Source of the DNA: Prostheceraeus crozeri
Taxonomy: Eukaryota > Platyhelminthes > Polycladida > Euryleptidae
Reading direction: 5' to 3'
NCBI GenBank assembly: GCA_907163375.1
Contig: CAJQUW010016881.1
Coordinates: forward strand, 744,001 to 808,000
Length of the DNA: 64,000 nucleotides
Position 1 is the first letter of the stretch. Each line of letters opens with the position of its first letter. The translations under genes were made by a program, and so were the position numbers. Below are positions 1 to 11,787 of the stretch, in pieces. Under the pieces are notes generated by a model. It searched no databases and had not been told where the DNA came from. It saw only the letters and a list, made by a program, of their open reading frames with translations.

Positions 1-78
1 CCTTAATGACAGACAATGTGATTCTCAAAAATTTCCTATAGCTTCGTCGTTCTCAGAATAGTCACCGAATGTACTCAC

Positions 79-456
79 CTGCTTGTTGTCACCATCGATT
101 GGTTCACCATTTGGTGTTGAACATCGGTCGTCAAGATCTAACCTCGCCCATTCAGCCGCTGAATTGGCGAATTGTGGCATCATTATCCCTGACTGAATCC
201 CGGCCGTGGCTCCTTCCTCCTCTGTATCTCCAAGGGTTCGATCTGAGTCTCTACGTGAACGCATCTGACTCGCCATCTCCTCTGACAGCGTTCTGGAGGC
301 AGGGGGAGGAGGTGGGGGAGGTACCGGAGCCATGACACGACCAGCTTGTGCAGCAGCGTTCTCACAGTTCGCCAAGCCTTCCACCAAGGCTCTTCCAGGA
401 TCAAGCGCCTCCTGGCTGGCTCGAGGTACTTGGCCAACGTCTCCACTTGGCAAATC
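79..456 (-). CDS. trio: trio exon: proline-rich linker before DH2 (126 codons)
   Basis: The acceptor is ttttacag before GATTTGCCA and the donor is GTGAGT after CAG, phase 0 at both ends. It encodes DLPSGDVGQVPRASQEAL, ALVEGLANCENAAAQAG, a run of seven prolines, RTLSEEMASQMRSRRDSDRT and a Ser/Asp-rich end. The ALVEGLANCENA helix may match SAIEELVKSKMA in human TRIO, which also precedes DH2. The proline run is a candidate for binding the neighbouring SH3 domain or profilin/EVH1 proteins (inference). DH2 should follow to the left of the window. Confidence 0.78.
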
Positions 457-1969
457 CTGTAAAAGAACGAAACAAGGGTAAGAGGAAACGAAATTTATCA
501 ATTGCATCGATTTCTATGGTAATAAATAGAAACAATACCCAGTTCGAGGCAGTAAATAAGAATAACAATCAGTGAGAGATCTGTTGCAGAAAGCGCAGGA
601 ATATGCATCCTTCATATTCAAGGATTGCTGTTATCAAGAAATCCTGAGTCTGTCGTCAAACTCAAGTGCACTTTGGTTTCTTTTCCAAAATTCCTCTGCG
701 CTCATCTTCCTGACTAGCTATGAAAACATGATTTCTGTTCCTTGTCTTCCTAAAACCTGCATTTTCACATCGTAGGAGTTGAATTTAATGCTGAGTAAGA
801 GAATACGTATCTGCTATAAGAACTGACAGGTCGATGCACAACATTGTGATCTAACTTTTTGACTAGGGTAGGACTCGGCATTGTTGATGAGGACCTCCTG
901 AAACTAATATGCCCGACATAGGCTTACGTACCTTCTAGTTCTAGTCCAATTTATAGCCTTTCAGCAAACTTCAGTGGATTTGGTGCACTGGAAGCTCGAA
1001 TTGTGACCTATTTTGAAAAGTACATTTTTGAAGGTCTGAATTTTGACACTTTATGCGGTGTCTCGTCGGTGTTTCTGTACAACAGCCATCAATATAGTCA
1101 GTGCTTGTCAGCTTGACAAGCTGCAAGCATTTGTCGGTGCTTTCAATGATTTTGACTTTCTATCATCGTATACATCAATCAATGTGCAGATTTAAACCAA
1201 ATTTCAGTAAAATGTCAAAATTCTGTCAAAATCGTTTTTTTAGATATTGAATTGATTTTTAATAATGAGAAGCGACGTAGAAAAAATGGACGTCACCATC
1301 GGACAGTGGAAACCACAGAATTAGATTCATCTGCGCGCGCTTCGGTTTCCTAGAAAGGAAGAATTGTATGTAACCTTAATATTGAAATGGCACATCACAA
1401 TTAGACAACTTGCTCCTTCTAGAATGGATAATTCGTGTATCGCTTGCTATTGGAAATGGCAAACAATAAGCTGTCAGCAGAGGCACAGTAGAGCAGTGGA
1501 GAGATGCGTGTGTGCTGTGGATATCACTTCGCACACACCAAAACACAATACCTGTCTTGGCTTCGATTCAGTGTATGCACTATGCAGGGTGACCAAATGT
1601 CGAGGAGGAGGATGTGGAAACATCAAGTGAACTAATTTTCGTGCGCCTGACTCTTTTTTAAATATGATCGGAAAGGGACCAACATTATGGAGGAACTTGT
1701 AGGTTGGCATTGATCTGAATTCTGTCTGAATTGATTTGTTTTTGGCAATCGAAGCACTTTGCTGCTTGAATCACATTAATCCGCAACGACGTTTTTCACG
1801 ACTCTTTTTTCTATCTCTGTAAGGTATTAGGAATTACTTTTTGCCACTAATAGGTTCCTCAATGTGCCGGCGATTTCGTATTTCTCCCACTTCTAGCAAC
1901 CGAAGCAGATAAACAAAATATTAATTCTGGGTGGAGGAAACACTAACTTCACGTGCTATTCGGAGCATA

Positions 1970-2515
1970 CTGTACTGGCGAAAAAATCCGGCTAATTATT
2001 TATTCCGGATTTATTATGGCCGGTTTCTAAATTTATTATTTCTGAAGGCTAGTATTTAGAGGCCTAAAAAAGTCGGCCAATTTTTTCTTTACTATATATT
2101 TCTGTCACATAACTTACAGCAGCTACTTAAAGTGCCCTGAGAATAACCTACAGCTTTTCTATAGACCAGAGAGCTGCTACTGAGCGCGTGTCAGTTTCAT
2201 TGGACATCACAAATCTGGAAAAAAATCGTCATCAGGAACAACTACCGAGAGGTAATAGGAAAGCACACGGACTGAGGCCCCAAAAGTGAATACATAACTG
2301 TTAGTAGTTAGTGCATTACAGCAGTAGACAAGTTTCATACCCGTTGTGATACTTCTAGTGTTTTTTTGTCAAAGTGTAGTTCTTGTTTTTGAGATTGTTG
2401 AAATGCAAGAAATGTATTTGTTTGACAAATTGGATTTTTTAAAAAAATCGGCCTTCTAATAAATATTAATAATTCCAAGCTGCCCGGCCGACAGTCGGTT
2501 TTTTCGCCAATACAG
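1970..2515. mobile_element. Tc1/mariner-type MITE with ~20-bp inverted ends
   Basis: The left end reads CTGTACTGGCGAAAAAATCC. The right end, reverse-complemented, reads CTGTATTGGCGAAAAAACCG. Both ends are flanked by TA (1968-1969 and 2516-2517), the target duplication of the Tc1/mariner group. The 546-bp interior has no intact transposase frame, so this is a non-autonomous copy. Confidence 0.7.
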
Positions 2516-3534
2516 TACTTTCTTAGTTACGGAGGCGGAGATTCTGGCCCCGCGACATCGATGCGCTTCAATGCTTCGGATGGATAGGGTGAGTATCAAT
2601 CACAAGATTCGGGACAGGAATGTTCTCTCCACCCACAGACATTCTCAGATGCACATAAAGCTGCATGAAACAATTCACTTTCAATGTTTCTACTTCAGGG
2701 TATTGTTTGTATTTATGACAATAGAAAATTGTGATCACAGTATGCCATGATAATGCGCAGAATATCGCATTAACTGCATGCAACAGCAGCAAGCTCGTCA
2801 GCGAGACAGGATCAATAACCAGCAATCATTTTCTCCACTTGGCTGGCTGAGCAATCAAATGAGAATCAAAATGCAATGGTTTACAAGTGTACATAAAAAA
2901 CACAGAATTGCGAAGAAGAATACTCCTTTAAATTTCAAAAACGAAATCTCGAAATTATGCACAAGATAAATCAGTCAATTTATAATGTATTTATAATTCA
3001 GAATAAATCGCGCTAATGTACTTCAAGAATAAAAGGAGAACTCTGAACGAACCAATTGAACAATGAAGCAGCAGAGGTGCAAACTTCTCAGAGATCAAGG
3101 ATAGATTGATGTCAATCATTTATCCAGAAGAGACTTGAATCATCATGTTCTCCATGACGTGATGCCTACAGATGGATTACGGCGCTCGCCGCTGTAACTC
3201 ATTGTACTATTCGGGAAGCTCATCAGGTGACAAGTGACATTTGATGCGATTAGTTACGCATCAGAGCGATTGGAGATTATTCGGAAGAGCAAGTATAGGA
3301 TATTCAACAGGAAATCCTTTAATTAGATAACATGTGTTTGATGTATAATTTCTTCCATCTAATGCGGTCAATTTATGGAGCTTTGACTGACTTGACATGC
3401 TCCGAGTTTTCCCTAAGGTGTTTCATTTGCAACTAGGGACATTTCAATATTGATTACCTGGACAGAAAGCTGTTTGAACTAGTGGCGCATACACGTCAAG
3501 AAAAAAATGATGGTTTAACGTCAATACTCCCCAT

Positions 3535-3684
3535 GCTGGAGGCTTGGATGGAGACTTTAATCTGGAGCACTGTGAACTTTTAGTCCGGAAGCCCTTCCCG
3601 ACGACTTCCTGACACTTTTGGGGTTCGACCTCTGGACCGAAAGATCGCTACGCCAAGCACTTAGCCAATGTGCCGCGGAGACCA
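3535..3684 (-). mobile_element. tRNA-derived SINE, copy 1
   Basis: Read on the minus strand, the 5' part begins TGGTCTCCGCGGCACATTGG and continues CTAAGTGCTTGGC, resembling a pol III A box. About 45 bases later GAGGTCGAACCCC resembles a B box. The same sequence recurs at 18830-19032 and 41383-41484. No tRNA fold is complete, so it is a SINE head and not a tRNA gene. Confidence 0.62.
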
Positions 3685-6600
3685 CCGTCAGATTTATTGA
3701 AAAAGGGGTAGATTGCAGTAGAAGGCAATATCATCATTCCAATGTCTTGACAAGGTCACATAAAAGTTCAGCTTGGGTCGATGAGCTTCATATAAAAGTT
3801 AAGAGGGACTTATTTCAATGAAACTCTTTCACTGCTCTACTGCAGAGTTTCAACCAAGGTCAGCATGACTGTCAGGTAAGAAATTGTAGGGGAGAACTCT
3901 GCGATTGGAAGAATTGAAGAGGAACTGGAGTCTCTTGTTTAGAGTGCCTGGCATAAAAATCAGGAAAAGAAGAATTTCAGAGAAATTCTGCAGTGAATTA
4001 CATACCAGTGCTGTGTCGGATGGAATGACAAATGCGACACTGTGATTAGTCGATCAAGGATGACGGGTCTATGGAGAAAACATTTCACCATCAGAATGAA
4101 TCGACAAGAAACACGCACTACATTGCACATTTTCACAGCCAATCGTCAATTTCTTCAACCCATCACTCGAGATATCTATCACTGTTCAGAAAGACATTCA
4201 CAGTTGCTGTGTTTCAGTCTCGATCGTGATTTTTAGCTTCGAAATGTTTAACTATCGATCATGACTGATGACCAAAAGACTCAATTCATAGCATGGAGAG
4301 AGTGACCTTCATTAATGAATGATTTACGGGAGCACTCACAAATAGACAATAAATATAGTATTGCGTACAACATCACCGGCAATTTCTAAGTTTATGTTGA
4401 GTCCAGTACATTAAGCAAGAAAATACGGAACAGTTGACTACCAGGTCAACCTCAAGAGTAAGTGGATCGATATTGCTTATCATAAAGGGAAGAAATCATT
4501 TGTTCGATAATAAAATCTCAACCACTTTGAATACATGGATGTTACGTCGTATATATTTTTCCACGATTTGCACAAATGCAAGAAATAATTTAATTTTGTA
4601 CATTTATGAATGTTATTTTCAATCTGGAAAGACAAGCAGGCATCTTACAGATCCTTAAAAGTCAGCATCGTCACAGCATAATGCAATAACAGCTGCAAAT
4701 AGCATTAAGATATCATGGATAATGAGATAATTCATAAAGTGGAGAGTTTCCACTCCATCGTCTCATATAAGGACAGATATTAAATATTGCAAGCATAATA
4801 GTAGCATAATTAAGGCGATTACCTGCTTTGATTACTTTACCGAAAATTGTATGCAAATGAGAAGTAGAAATCAAATATACAATTTTATGGCAGAAGTTGG
4901 TGACAATTTACGAATTGCTTAAGGTTCGGATGAAGTTGCCTTGGCGTGACATTTTAGATTTGTTTTTGGGAAGAAGCTAGTAGTCCTCTGTTGATACTTT
5001 GAGCATGCTCTTTTTGCGATACATATTATAGTCTGGCAAGAAAGTTCAGATAAACATGGAATTCTAGCACTCAAACATAGAATTGATAATAGTGACACGT
5101 AAAGATAAAGTCTACAGCTAGGAACTTACCGTCCATATGCTATAATGTCATCTTCAGAAGTTTAATTCAAACCTGAAATTAGCATCAAAAGAGAACTCTG
5201 GAAATTTACTGATTTCCTTTCCATGTAAGTTTGCAAACTTTCCTGTCAGATTAGTGTTAAACTACTACCGGCAAATTGTAATACAACTATCTGTTTCGAT
5301 GCTGTTATTTTTCTTTCGTTCCTATTGGCTATAGACTTTCCTTACTTTGCTATTAGTAGCGATTTTTGGAAAATCCATTTTATATAACAACATTTGTCAA
5401 AAACCTGTGTTTCGTCAGTAAAATCTTTAGCTCTGAAACAATTTTCATAATTGTTTTTTCATCTCAATCCTTAGGATCTCCTATTTTCGGTCATCATAAA
5501 TTCAAATCAATCTAACAAAGTTTTCGTCATGAAAATTTTAGCTCAAGGCATAAAAATTATCAAAAACAAGCATATGTATTCTATCTTCGGGAAGAAATTC
5601 CGTTGGGATCTACAAAAATTATACATATGAGGCTATGTACCATGTGAAGGTGCATGAACCGTACTTTCAACCAGACTATAATTGTGGATTGCATTGACAT
5701 TAGGTTTAGGATATTTTTTCAATTAGCCTTTGTTCCCCTAAGAAATTGTCTTCTGACCGATGCACATTTCTCTTTATTGGTAATCAAAACATCAGTATAC
5801 TTGGTCTTCCAAAACAAACCTAAGCAACACAATTGTTAGCTGCACCTGCCACTTATTTGATGGAACAGCAATTGTAGGAATTGACTCCTGCGTATTAATA
5901 TCACTTCGTTTTTGTGCTACAGTAGCTCCTACAAAATGCTCAGGAGAACTACAAACTATCTAACACCTCGCCGATGGAAAGTGCTCAGAAACAGCTCGCG
6001 AGCGTCTTTTTTATCTCAGGTATACATCACTCCTATCAATCTGAAACAAAACGCACTAGATGAAATATTTTGTTATCGAAAAATCAAAACTATTCGCAAA
6101 ATCTCGAGCGTTATGTAGGTGTACGCTAGTACAACTTCGATCAGTTCTAAAGACAACGAAATTACAATTCCATTTGATTTTAGGGCCTGTAAGATATAAC
6201 CGTCAAGCACTGGCATCTTGCATCCGATAGAAAAAAAATATTAAAAATACTCGCACATTGTCAAACAATGACAATAATCATTTATTCACACGAACTTAGT
6301 ACTGAGCACACTTCTGCAGGTCTGGAGCAGTTCGTAATAGAATTATAAAAAGTTGTGTAATGAATTAAGTGCAGGTAGACTGTATACAGGCTTGAGCTTG
6401 ATATAATCATCATTGCTTTGGATTAGAGCCATATCATTTCATCTCAGCAATCAGATTCACGAAAATCAAAATATATTCCACACGATAGAGGATTTCGTAA
6501 TTATAATCATACTAAATCACTCATTAAGAACATTAGAATATATAGCAGCAGAAGTGCATGGAGGCTTTCAAAGTTCAATCAAACAAGACGTCTCTGTTCT

Positions 6601-6809
6601 CTACGAACCGGCGTATTTACCGTAATTGGCTACTCAAGTCACATGACTGCTTCGGCCGCTTACTATGCGAGCTAGACATTGTAGAAGTAATTGGTAAAGT
6701 TGAACTGTTCATAGCACACAACTCAGACAATAACATGACCTAGTGAACCAATCAGCGGATTATATGCTGACTCGGAGGGAGATAGAGACACCTTGTCTGA
6801 CTGAGCCTT

Positions 6810-6992
6810 TCATATAGCAAGATTGTAATCATATCTAGTAGAGCAGTCCACACCTCGATAATTATTTCGAGGAATGGAAAGTGTAGAACTAACTCGTGCC
6901 CGTGTATGCATAGGTCGTTTTGTTGCAAGTGGCACAGGTAGACGGGATGGCTTGCTTCTTACAGGTCGCACTGTTTCATCCTCAGATGTTAT
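6810..6992 (-). CDS. trio: probable trio linker exon with possible alternative stop (60 codons)
   Basis: The acceptor is ctttttag before ATAACATC, phase 0. The frame reads ITSEDETVRPVRSKPSRLPV, PLATKRPMHTRARV, then STLSIPRNNYRGVD, ending YDYNLAI and a TGA. A strong donor, GTAAGA, lies after the tenth codon (CCT) in phase 0; using it gives a 30-nt microexon (6963-6992) that joins the next exon in frame. If the donor is not used, translation stops with a C-terminus ending NLAI, which has the hydrophobic-X-hydrophobic pattern of a class II PDZ ligand. Kalirin-7 similarly ends after its first GEF unit. Which form is used is unknown. Confidence 0.52.
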   Translation of the reverse strand: MTSEDETVRPVRSKPSRLPVPLATKRPMHTRARVSSTLSIPRNNYRGVDCSTRYDYNLAI

Positions 6993-7291
6993 CTAAAAAA
7001 GTACAGCATGAATATTCCAAAATTGCTTAGCAATCAACTCATTACTAAATAAATCAATCTGTCCACAAAGACCAGCAGAAATGTCAATATAACTTTTACA
7101 TCTGCGCTTGTTTGTTAATGTAACAAAAAGTTACTTTAATGATGAATGTTGACTTTTACACGCCTGCTTATCAGACGCAGCAATAATTCAGTAAACATTA
7201 ATTCGTCGGCAGGAAACATTGAAGAAATGATTGACATCCCAAGGGATTTCGTCGCCAGTCTTTGTAGACAGATGAATAGAACGCGCCTTAC

Positions 7292-7375
7292 TTTATTCCC
7301 GACAGTCTTCACTGCGAGATCTTCTGCGTTTGAAGCAGCAGATTCAATCCTCTCATCATCTCGAATACCGGCAGA
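7292..7375 (-). CDS. trio: probable trio linker exon (28 codons)
   Basis: The acceptor is gttgttcag before TCTGCCGG and the donor is GTAAGG after AATAAA; open frame, phase 0 at both ends, on the same strand as trio. It encodes SAGIRDDERIESAASNAEDL and AVKTVGNK. It lies between the SH3 exon and the next linker exon and can join either without a frame change. The Trio region between SH3 and DH2 is poorly conserved, so homology cannot confirm it. The call rests on splice sites, phase and coding-like composition. It could instead be an exon of a nested gene. Confidence 0.6.
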
Positions 7376-10293
7376 CTGAACAACAATAGCAAAGAATTAT
7401 CAATCGATGAGTTACTGAGCAGACACGGGAAAATGCCTTATAAACGGTCATTTCTGGATATCTCAAAAAATGTTCTTTACTTTATATTTCTTTTTAAAGG
7501 CAGCTACAACTGCAAAGTCAAAGTTAGAGAGTAGCCCAAATGATATGTCAGTAGACTCGTTGGTCTACTCAATTATTGGTCGAATTAAAATAATTCAGTA
7601 GCCCAGTTAGAATTTCCAAAGCGTAGTCATGTTCTAAGTGTCCTTTGCAGTCGTTAAAATGCATTTCAGACTTAACGGTGCAATATACAGTCTCGAACTC
7701 AATCTTGCTCTCCTCACTGTCTCAAAATCTCCCCAAAAACACAACAATGCTCTCCCAATTTCACGGTTTTGACACATTGTAAATTACAAAGCGGTAGTAA
7801 CACATTGCATTCAAATTTCATGCACGACAACATCTAAATCACTCTAGAATAGTACAATAGTGCAGTTTCCAGAATGTTTCTCGGTCAAATAAATTATACT
7901 CATCCATCGTATGCCGTACTTAATCAGACTATATGACTTTCATGATTTGAGGCGCACTCTCAATGAGGTAGCAGCACTTGCTGCAAGCCTGCATTTGATG
8001 AGCCTGATATAAAATGCCACTTCCATCGATTTCCGTTTGTCGACTCGAGCCTGTTATATTGACAATACTCTTGCAAGACCGGCTTTTCATACCATTCGAC
8101 CACATCACCGCATCTCTGCCTTTCCAATAAGCAGGAATCGATGATGATTTCATGAACTACATGTTTACTCGCCTTGAGAAATGCAGTATATGAATAAGTT
8201 AGCCGTTCATCAAAACAGATGCACCAACTTCGTAAAATCAATGTGTCCAAACAACTGCACAATCAACTCTCTCTCTCCACATTGAGTACAACACGACGAA
8301 GCTTTCAGAAATGCGCAGATAATCAATTCTTAATTCCTTAGATGTTCCCGGAGATGAGATCAGATCTAGGCAAGAGCAAGACTAGAGATTTGTTTTGCGG
8401 CATTTACCGGCCTCAGATGAAAAGGAAGTTCATCTGTGAGATTCACAGAGACAAATAACAGGGCATTGATAATTTAGATATAATCGCGGATGAAGATGGA
8501 GCAGAATACCTGTGAGACGAACGAGTCAAGGCGGAAACAATGAGTCCAATCTGAACACATTTCAGTGAGCAAATCATGAAGATGAAAATAAACATTCCTC
8601 CATCAGAGAAGCGTTCACGTTCACCGGTGACATTACAAGTGAGTTGTACTTCAGTATCGGAGTATTCAAATGTTCGGAGTACAGACAATTGGCCTATGGT
8701 ATTATCAACATAATGAGGAAGATGCGATATAGAAGTGTACAAAAGAGCACAAGTCTGTCGTTACTTTGAACAGACAAATTGCTAGGGAAATGGTATTATC
8801 ATTCTACTTGATATCTTTTCTGCACGGTGTCAAAATGTGTTGTGCTCTTGCAATCGTCCGTCGATGTTCCAAAGGCGATAAAATAGCAGTCCCATTAAAC
8901 CGCTTCAAACATAGCTCAAATTGAGTGCCCTAGTCACCCGGCAACAGCTGAGAGTTAAGACTCACAATTAGTAGTACGCATTCACCACATCTCGACGAGG
9001 GATGGGCATTGAATGACTGCAATGCAATCAACGTACAATGTGACATCTCACATCTTTCCGCTCCGATAGTCTTCAGCATTCTGAAGGCCACTTGTCTCAC
9101 AAGCCTGACTTATTTCTGCCTCGTGAAACGCTGTCATCCCTTAGAGGACCTCTAGGTGTCACAGAATTAGATTGTTTAAGCGCGTCACTTTGCTAGAAAA
9201 GCAAACTGATTCAAAACGATGGCACATGCAGGAAATTACCAAGTGGGCAAAAAGACATTTTTAATACCTTGCAAAGATAGGAAAAATAGTCGTGCGCCGC
9301 TTGCGGATTGCTGTGAATTCCATCAAAATGCTCCAATCGCCACAATTCTTTCAGATTCGAAGAATTCAGATCATTGCGCAAAAGTTTTCTCGATAATGTT
9401 GGGCCCTCCAATCATAATTACAAAAGTTAAGCAGGCGCACGAAAAAACGTTCACAAACTTCTCTGTAGAACTTGACATCGAATGTGTTGTCTCTTTGCTG
9501 TGTGATCCGGTTGATGACAGTCACTGAAGCATCGTACAATTTGGCATGTCTAATGTTGAACTGACTGCTCATTGTTCGATTGCTGTGGCATTATGTCAGC
9601 AGATTGTGCCATTTCATTAGCGCTACATGTTCCAATGTTTCCTTTCTAGTCAAGTAGAAGAAGAGACGAAATGTCTAATTCTGTGCTAGGCGTAGAATAA
9701 TTTCACAAACAACAGCGAAATCGCCTCAATTTTCAGCGACACCCATTTCCCTGATGAAAATGCGCCACACTTCGAATTTCGTTTAGCTCTTTGTCTGCAC
9801 CGATCACTGGTTTCTTTATTGCTATTCTGTTGTCGATCGACACAGTTTTCAGCCGATTTGCTGATCCATTGATTCGTGTTAATAAAATTCTCCACATCAA
9901 TGTCCTCTACGTCTCCGATTAATCAAAATTATTGTAGCCATAGCCTAATACTCGTACAACCGTCAATCTCATCCCATACAGACAGTCATTTTTGTGTTGG
10001 TGAGCTTGATTTTGGACTAGCTAAGAATGAAAGATTGTCGATCTATCATTTTACCAAATAAATATTTTAATTTCTCGCAAGACCTATAAATTTGTTTCCG
10101 ATGGTCATGAGATGCAGTTTTCAAAACAATTCACAGAAATAACACTGAAACAGACAACAAGGGAAATTGAATAGAAGCATATTTCCATATATTCATTTCA
10201 TGGGAAGTAAACAAAGATTACTACGTAAACACAGAAACTTCATCAACCCAAGACATTCAGCGATTTCTCAGACAGCGCATAATTGTTGCTTAC
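7376..10293 (-). other. trio: trio intron, 2.9 kb, with unassigned coding-like frames
   Basis: Between the SH3 exon and the first small linker exon, the minus strand holds several open stretches (7929-8262 and 9211-9930) that I cannot assign. No element ends are evident. Confidence 0.5.
9211..9930 (-). other. unassigned coding-like reading frames
   Basis: Three minus-strand stretches follow one another. The first (about 9686-9920) reads GDVEDIDVENFINTNQW, then RQRAKRNSKCGAFSSG. The second (9366-9572) begins MSSQFNIRHAKLYDASVTVI and includes FDVKFYREVCERFFVRLLNF. The third (9211-9411) reads NLKELWRLEHFDG, then AAHDYFSYLCK. Amino-acid composition looks like real protein, and the frame changes between pieces could be introns or decay. 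I recognise no domain. It could be extra trio linker exons, a nested gene or an old mobile-element relic. Confidence 0.28.
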
Positions 10294-11787
10294 CTGCAAT
10301 TCTTCCATAGGTGGAGGAAGTTCCACCTCTTCAACCGAATCTTCGCTGACATTGTCGAGCATTCCTGGTCCTTCTGGTCCCATCGGTTGACCTTGACTCC
10401 TTTGCCGGTCCTCCAATGCCTTCTGCTGTTTCTGCTGTTGGGCTTGTTGTTGCTGCATTTGTTGTAATTGCTGCTGTTGTTGCTGCTTTGGTTTGCCGTG
10501 AGGCTTGCGCGATGCCTGTTGTTGTTCCTTCCCAGAAACGCCAGTTCCTCTCTTACCGGCCTTCTGTCCTCCACCGCTGGTCAACCATCGTTTAACAGAA
10601 CTTCCTCGTCTCTCTCGAGCAGCCCCTGGTGGACCTCCACTACCGGCAGTGCTTGCCTCTTTCTTCCTAAGGACGGAAATTGGAACTCGACCCTCCACAG
10701 ATGCACCCGCGGCACCTGTCAGTCGTACTAATGCCCATTCGCCATTTTGATCGACGAGTTCAACTGACTGTCCGACAGCGACCGATAATTCGCCTTCAGC
10801 GGAGGCCTTGAATTCATCAGCGACCAGTAGCATCTCACCAGTGATGGTATTGCCTGCAGAAACAGCTTTAGGAGGCGCAGAGCGGTCATACAACGATCCA
10901 ACTGGGGGGAACATGCGCTCCTGCATTCCTTCCCGCATGGCTCGCACCCAGGCCTGCTTTGTTTCCAAGTTATTGGCTCGAATGATGAGACGATAACCAT
11001 CAGAGATCGGGACTCGACCAGTCCACAAGGCGAACTTGCATTGATCACCTTCGATATGCTCCGTAATGTTGCATTCAGCGAGAAGGATTCGGGATTTGTA
11101 CTGATAGACTTTTCCGCCCCCTCCTCCACCACCACCAGCTCCACTACCGCCGCCACCGCCGTCACCTCCATCACCACTGCCTCCACTGGTGATCTCCTTC
11201 GCGAGCAAGAGACAGAGATCGAAGAGGAACACATGACGCTCTCTACCTTTTTTGATCAACTGTTTCGGTTCCCAGACAGTGAATTGTTCCTGCAAAATCA
11301 CTTCTCCGAGAGCTGATAACTCTTCCTGTGGTAATCCGTCTAGCAGGCTCAAATGTAATGCGTCGTTGGCCTTCTTAGGGACTGCTAACATGGCGTCCAG
11401 ACCCTCACGAATTTCCCGGGCTGATGCAGGCTCACAGCAGTCGAGTAACTCCTTGAGAAGCAGTTGATATTTGGTGATCCGCTGGACTGGCTTGATGAGG
11501 TAGCTTTGTACGGTTCCTGGCACATCAGCCGACTGCATCAGCTGATCGAAGAACATCCCTGCCTCATGGATAAGGAGCTGTTGAGAAGCGGGATGGTTCA
11601 CACAATAGGCGACGTAGAGTGAAGCGAGACGATCTCCGTGCGTCACAAAACAATGGCCCACGTCCTCAGCCAAGATACTTCCAGTGTACTTCTCCAATTC
11701 CTTTAAGAACACTTCGTTGTGGAATTCGAAGACATCGGTCATGTTGCCGAAGATGAGCTCGTCTTTGCCGATGAGTCCTGCAGGGAC
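10294..11787 (-). CDS. trio: trio exon: rest of DH1, PH1, SH3 and Q-rich linker (498 codons)
   Basis: The acceptor is ctcttcag before GTCCCTGCA and the donor is GTAAGC after a CAG codon, phase 0 at both ends. Exon residues 1-150 finish DH1, including the third conserved helix LIKPVQRITKYQLLLKELL at 97-115, which forms the exchange surface for Rac/RhoG. PH1 spans about 158-293 and contains a Gly-rich insert at 201-226. SH3 is about 318-378, from GEMLLVADEFKA to GRVPISVL. Residues 399-404 (KRWLTS) match the RKWLTS motif of TRIO and Kalirin. A polyglutamine tract covers 436-458, and ELPPPMEELQ corresponds to PLPPPMAIQQ in human. A single 1.5-kb exon for so many domains is notable. Confidence 0.96.

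Larger units (their letters stand above)
457..6809 (-). other. trio: trio intron, 6.4 kb
   Basis: I recognise no exon here. It holds a TA-flanked inverted-repeat element (1970-2515) and a tRNA-derived SINE copy (3535-3684). The remainder is AT-rich sequence in which I see nothing definite. Confidence 0.6.

Noticed and set aside
2568-2825. 85-codon minus-strand frame as a trio linker exon
   Set aside because: No acceptor and donor pair in a compatible phase, and no similarity to the linker.
3600-3690. A true tRNA gene on the minus strand
   Set aside because: Only box-like sequences are present, with no acceptor stem or full cloverleaf, and copies recur with a common tail: a SINE.
7929-8262. 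Overlapping 100- and 74-codon minus-strand frames as a gene
   Set aside because: Two frames look equally plausible, with no splice sites or recognised domain.
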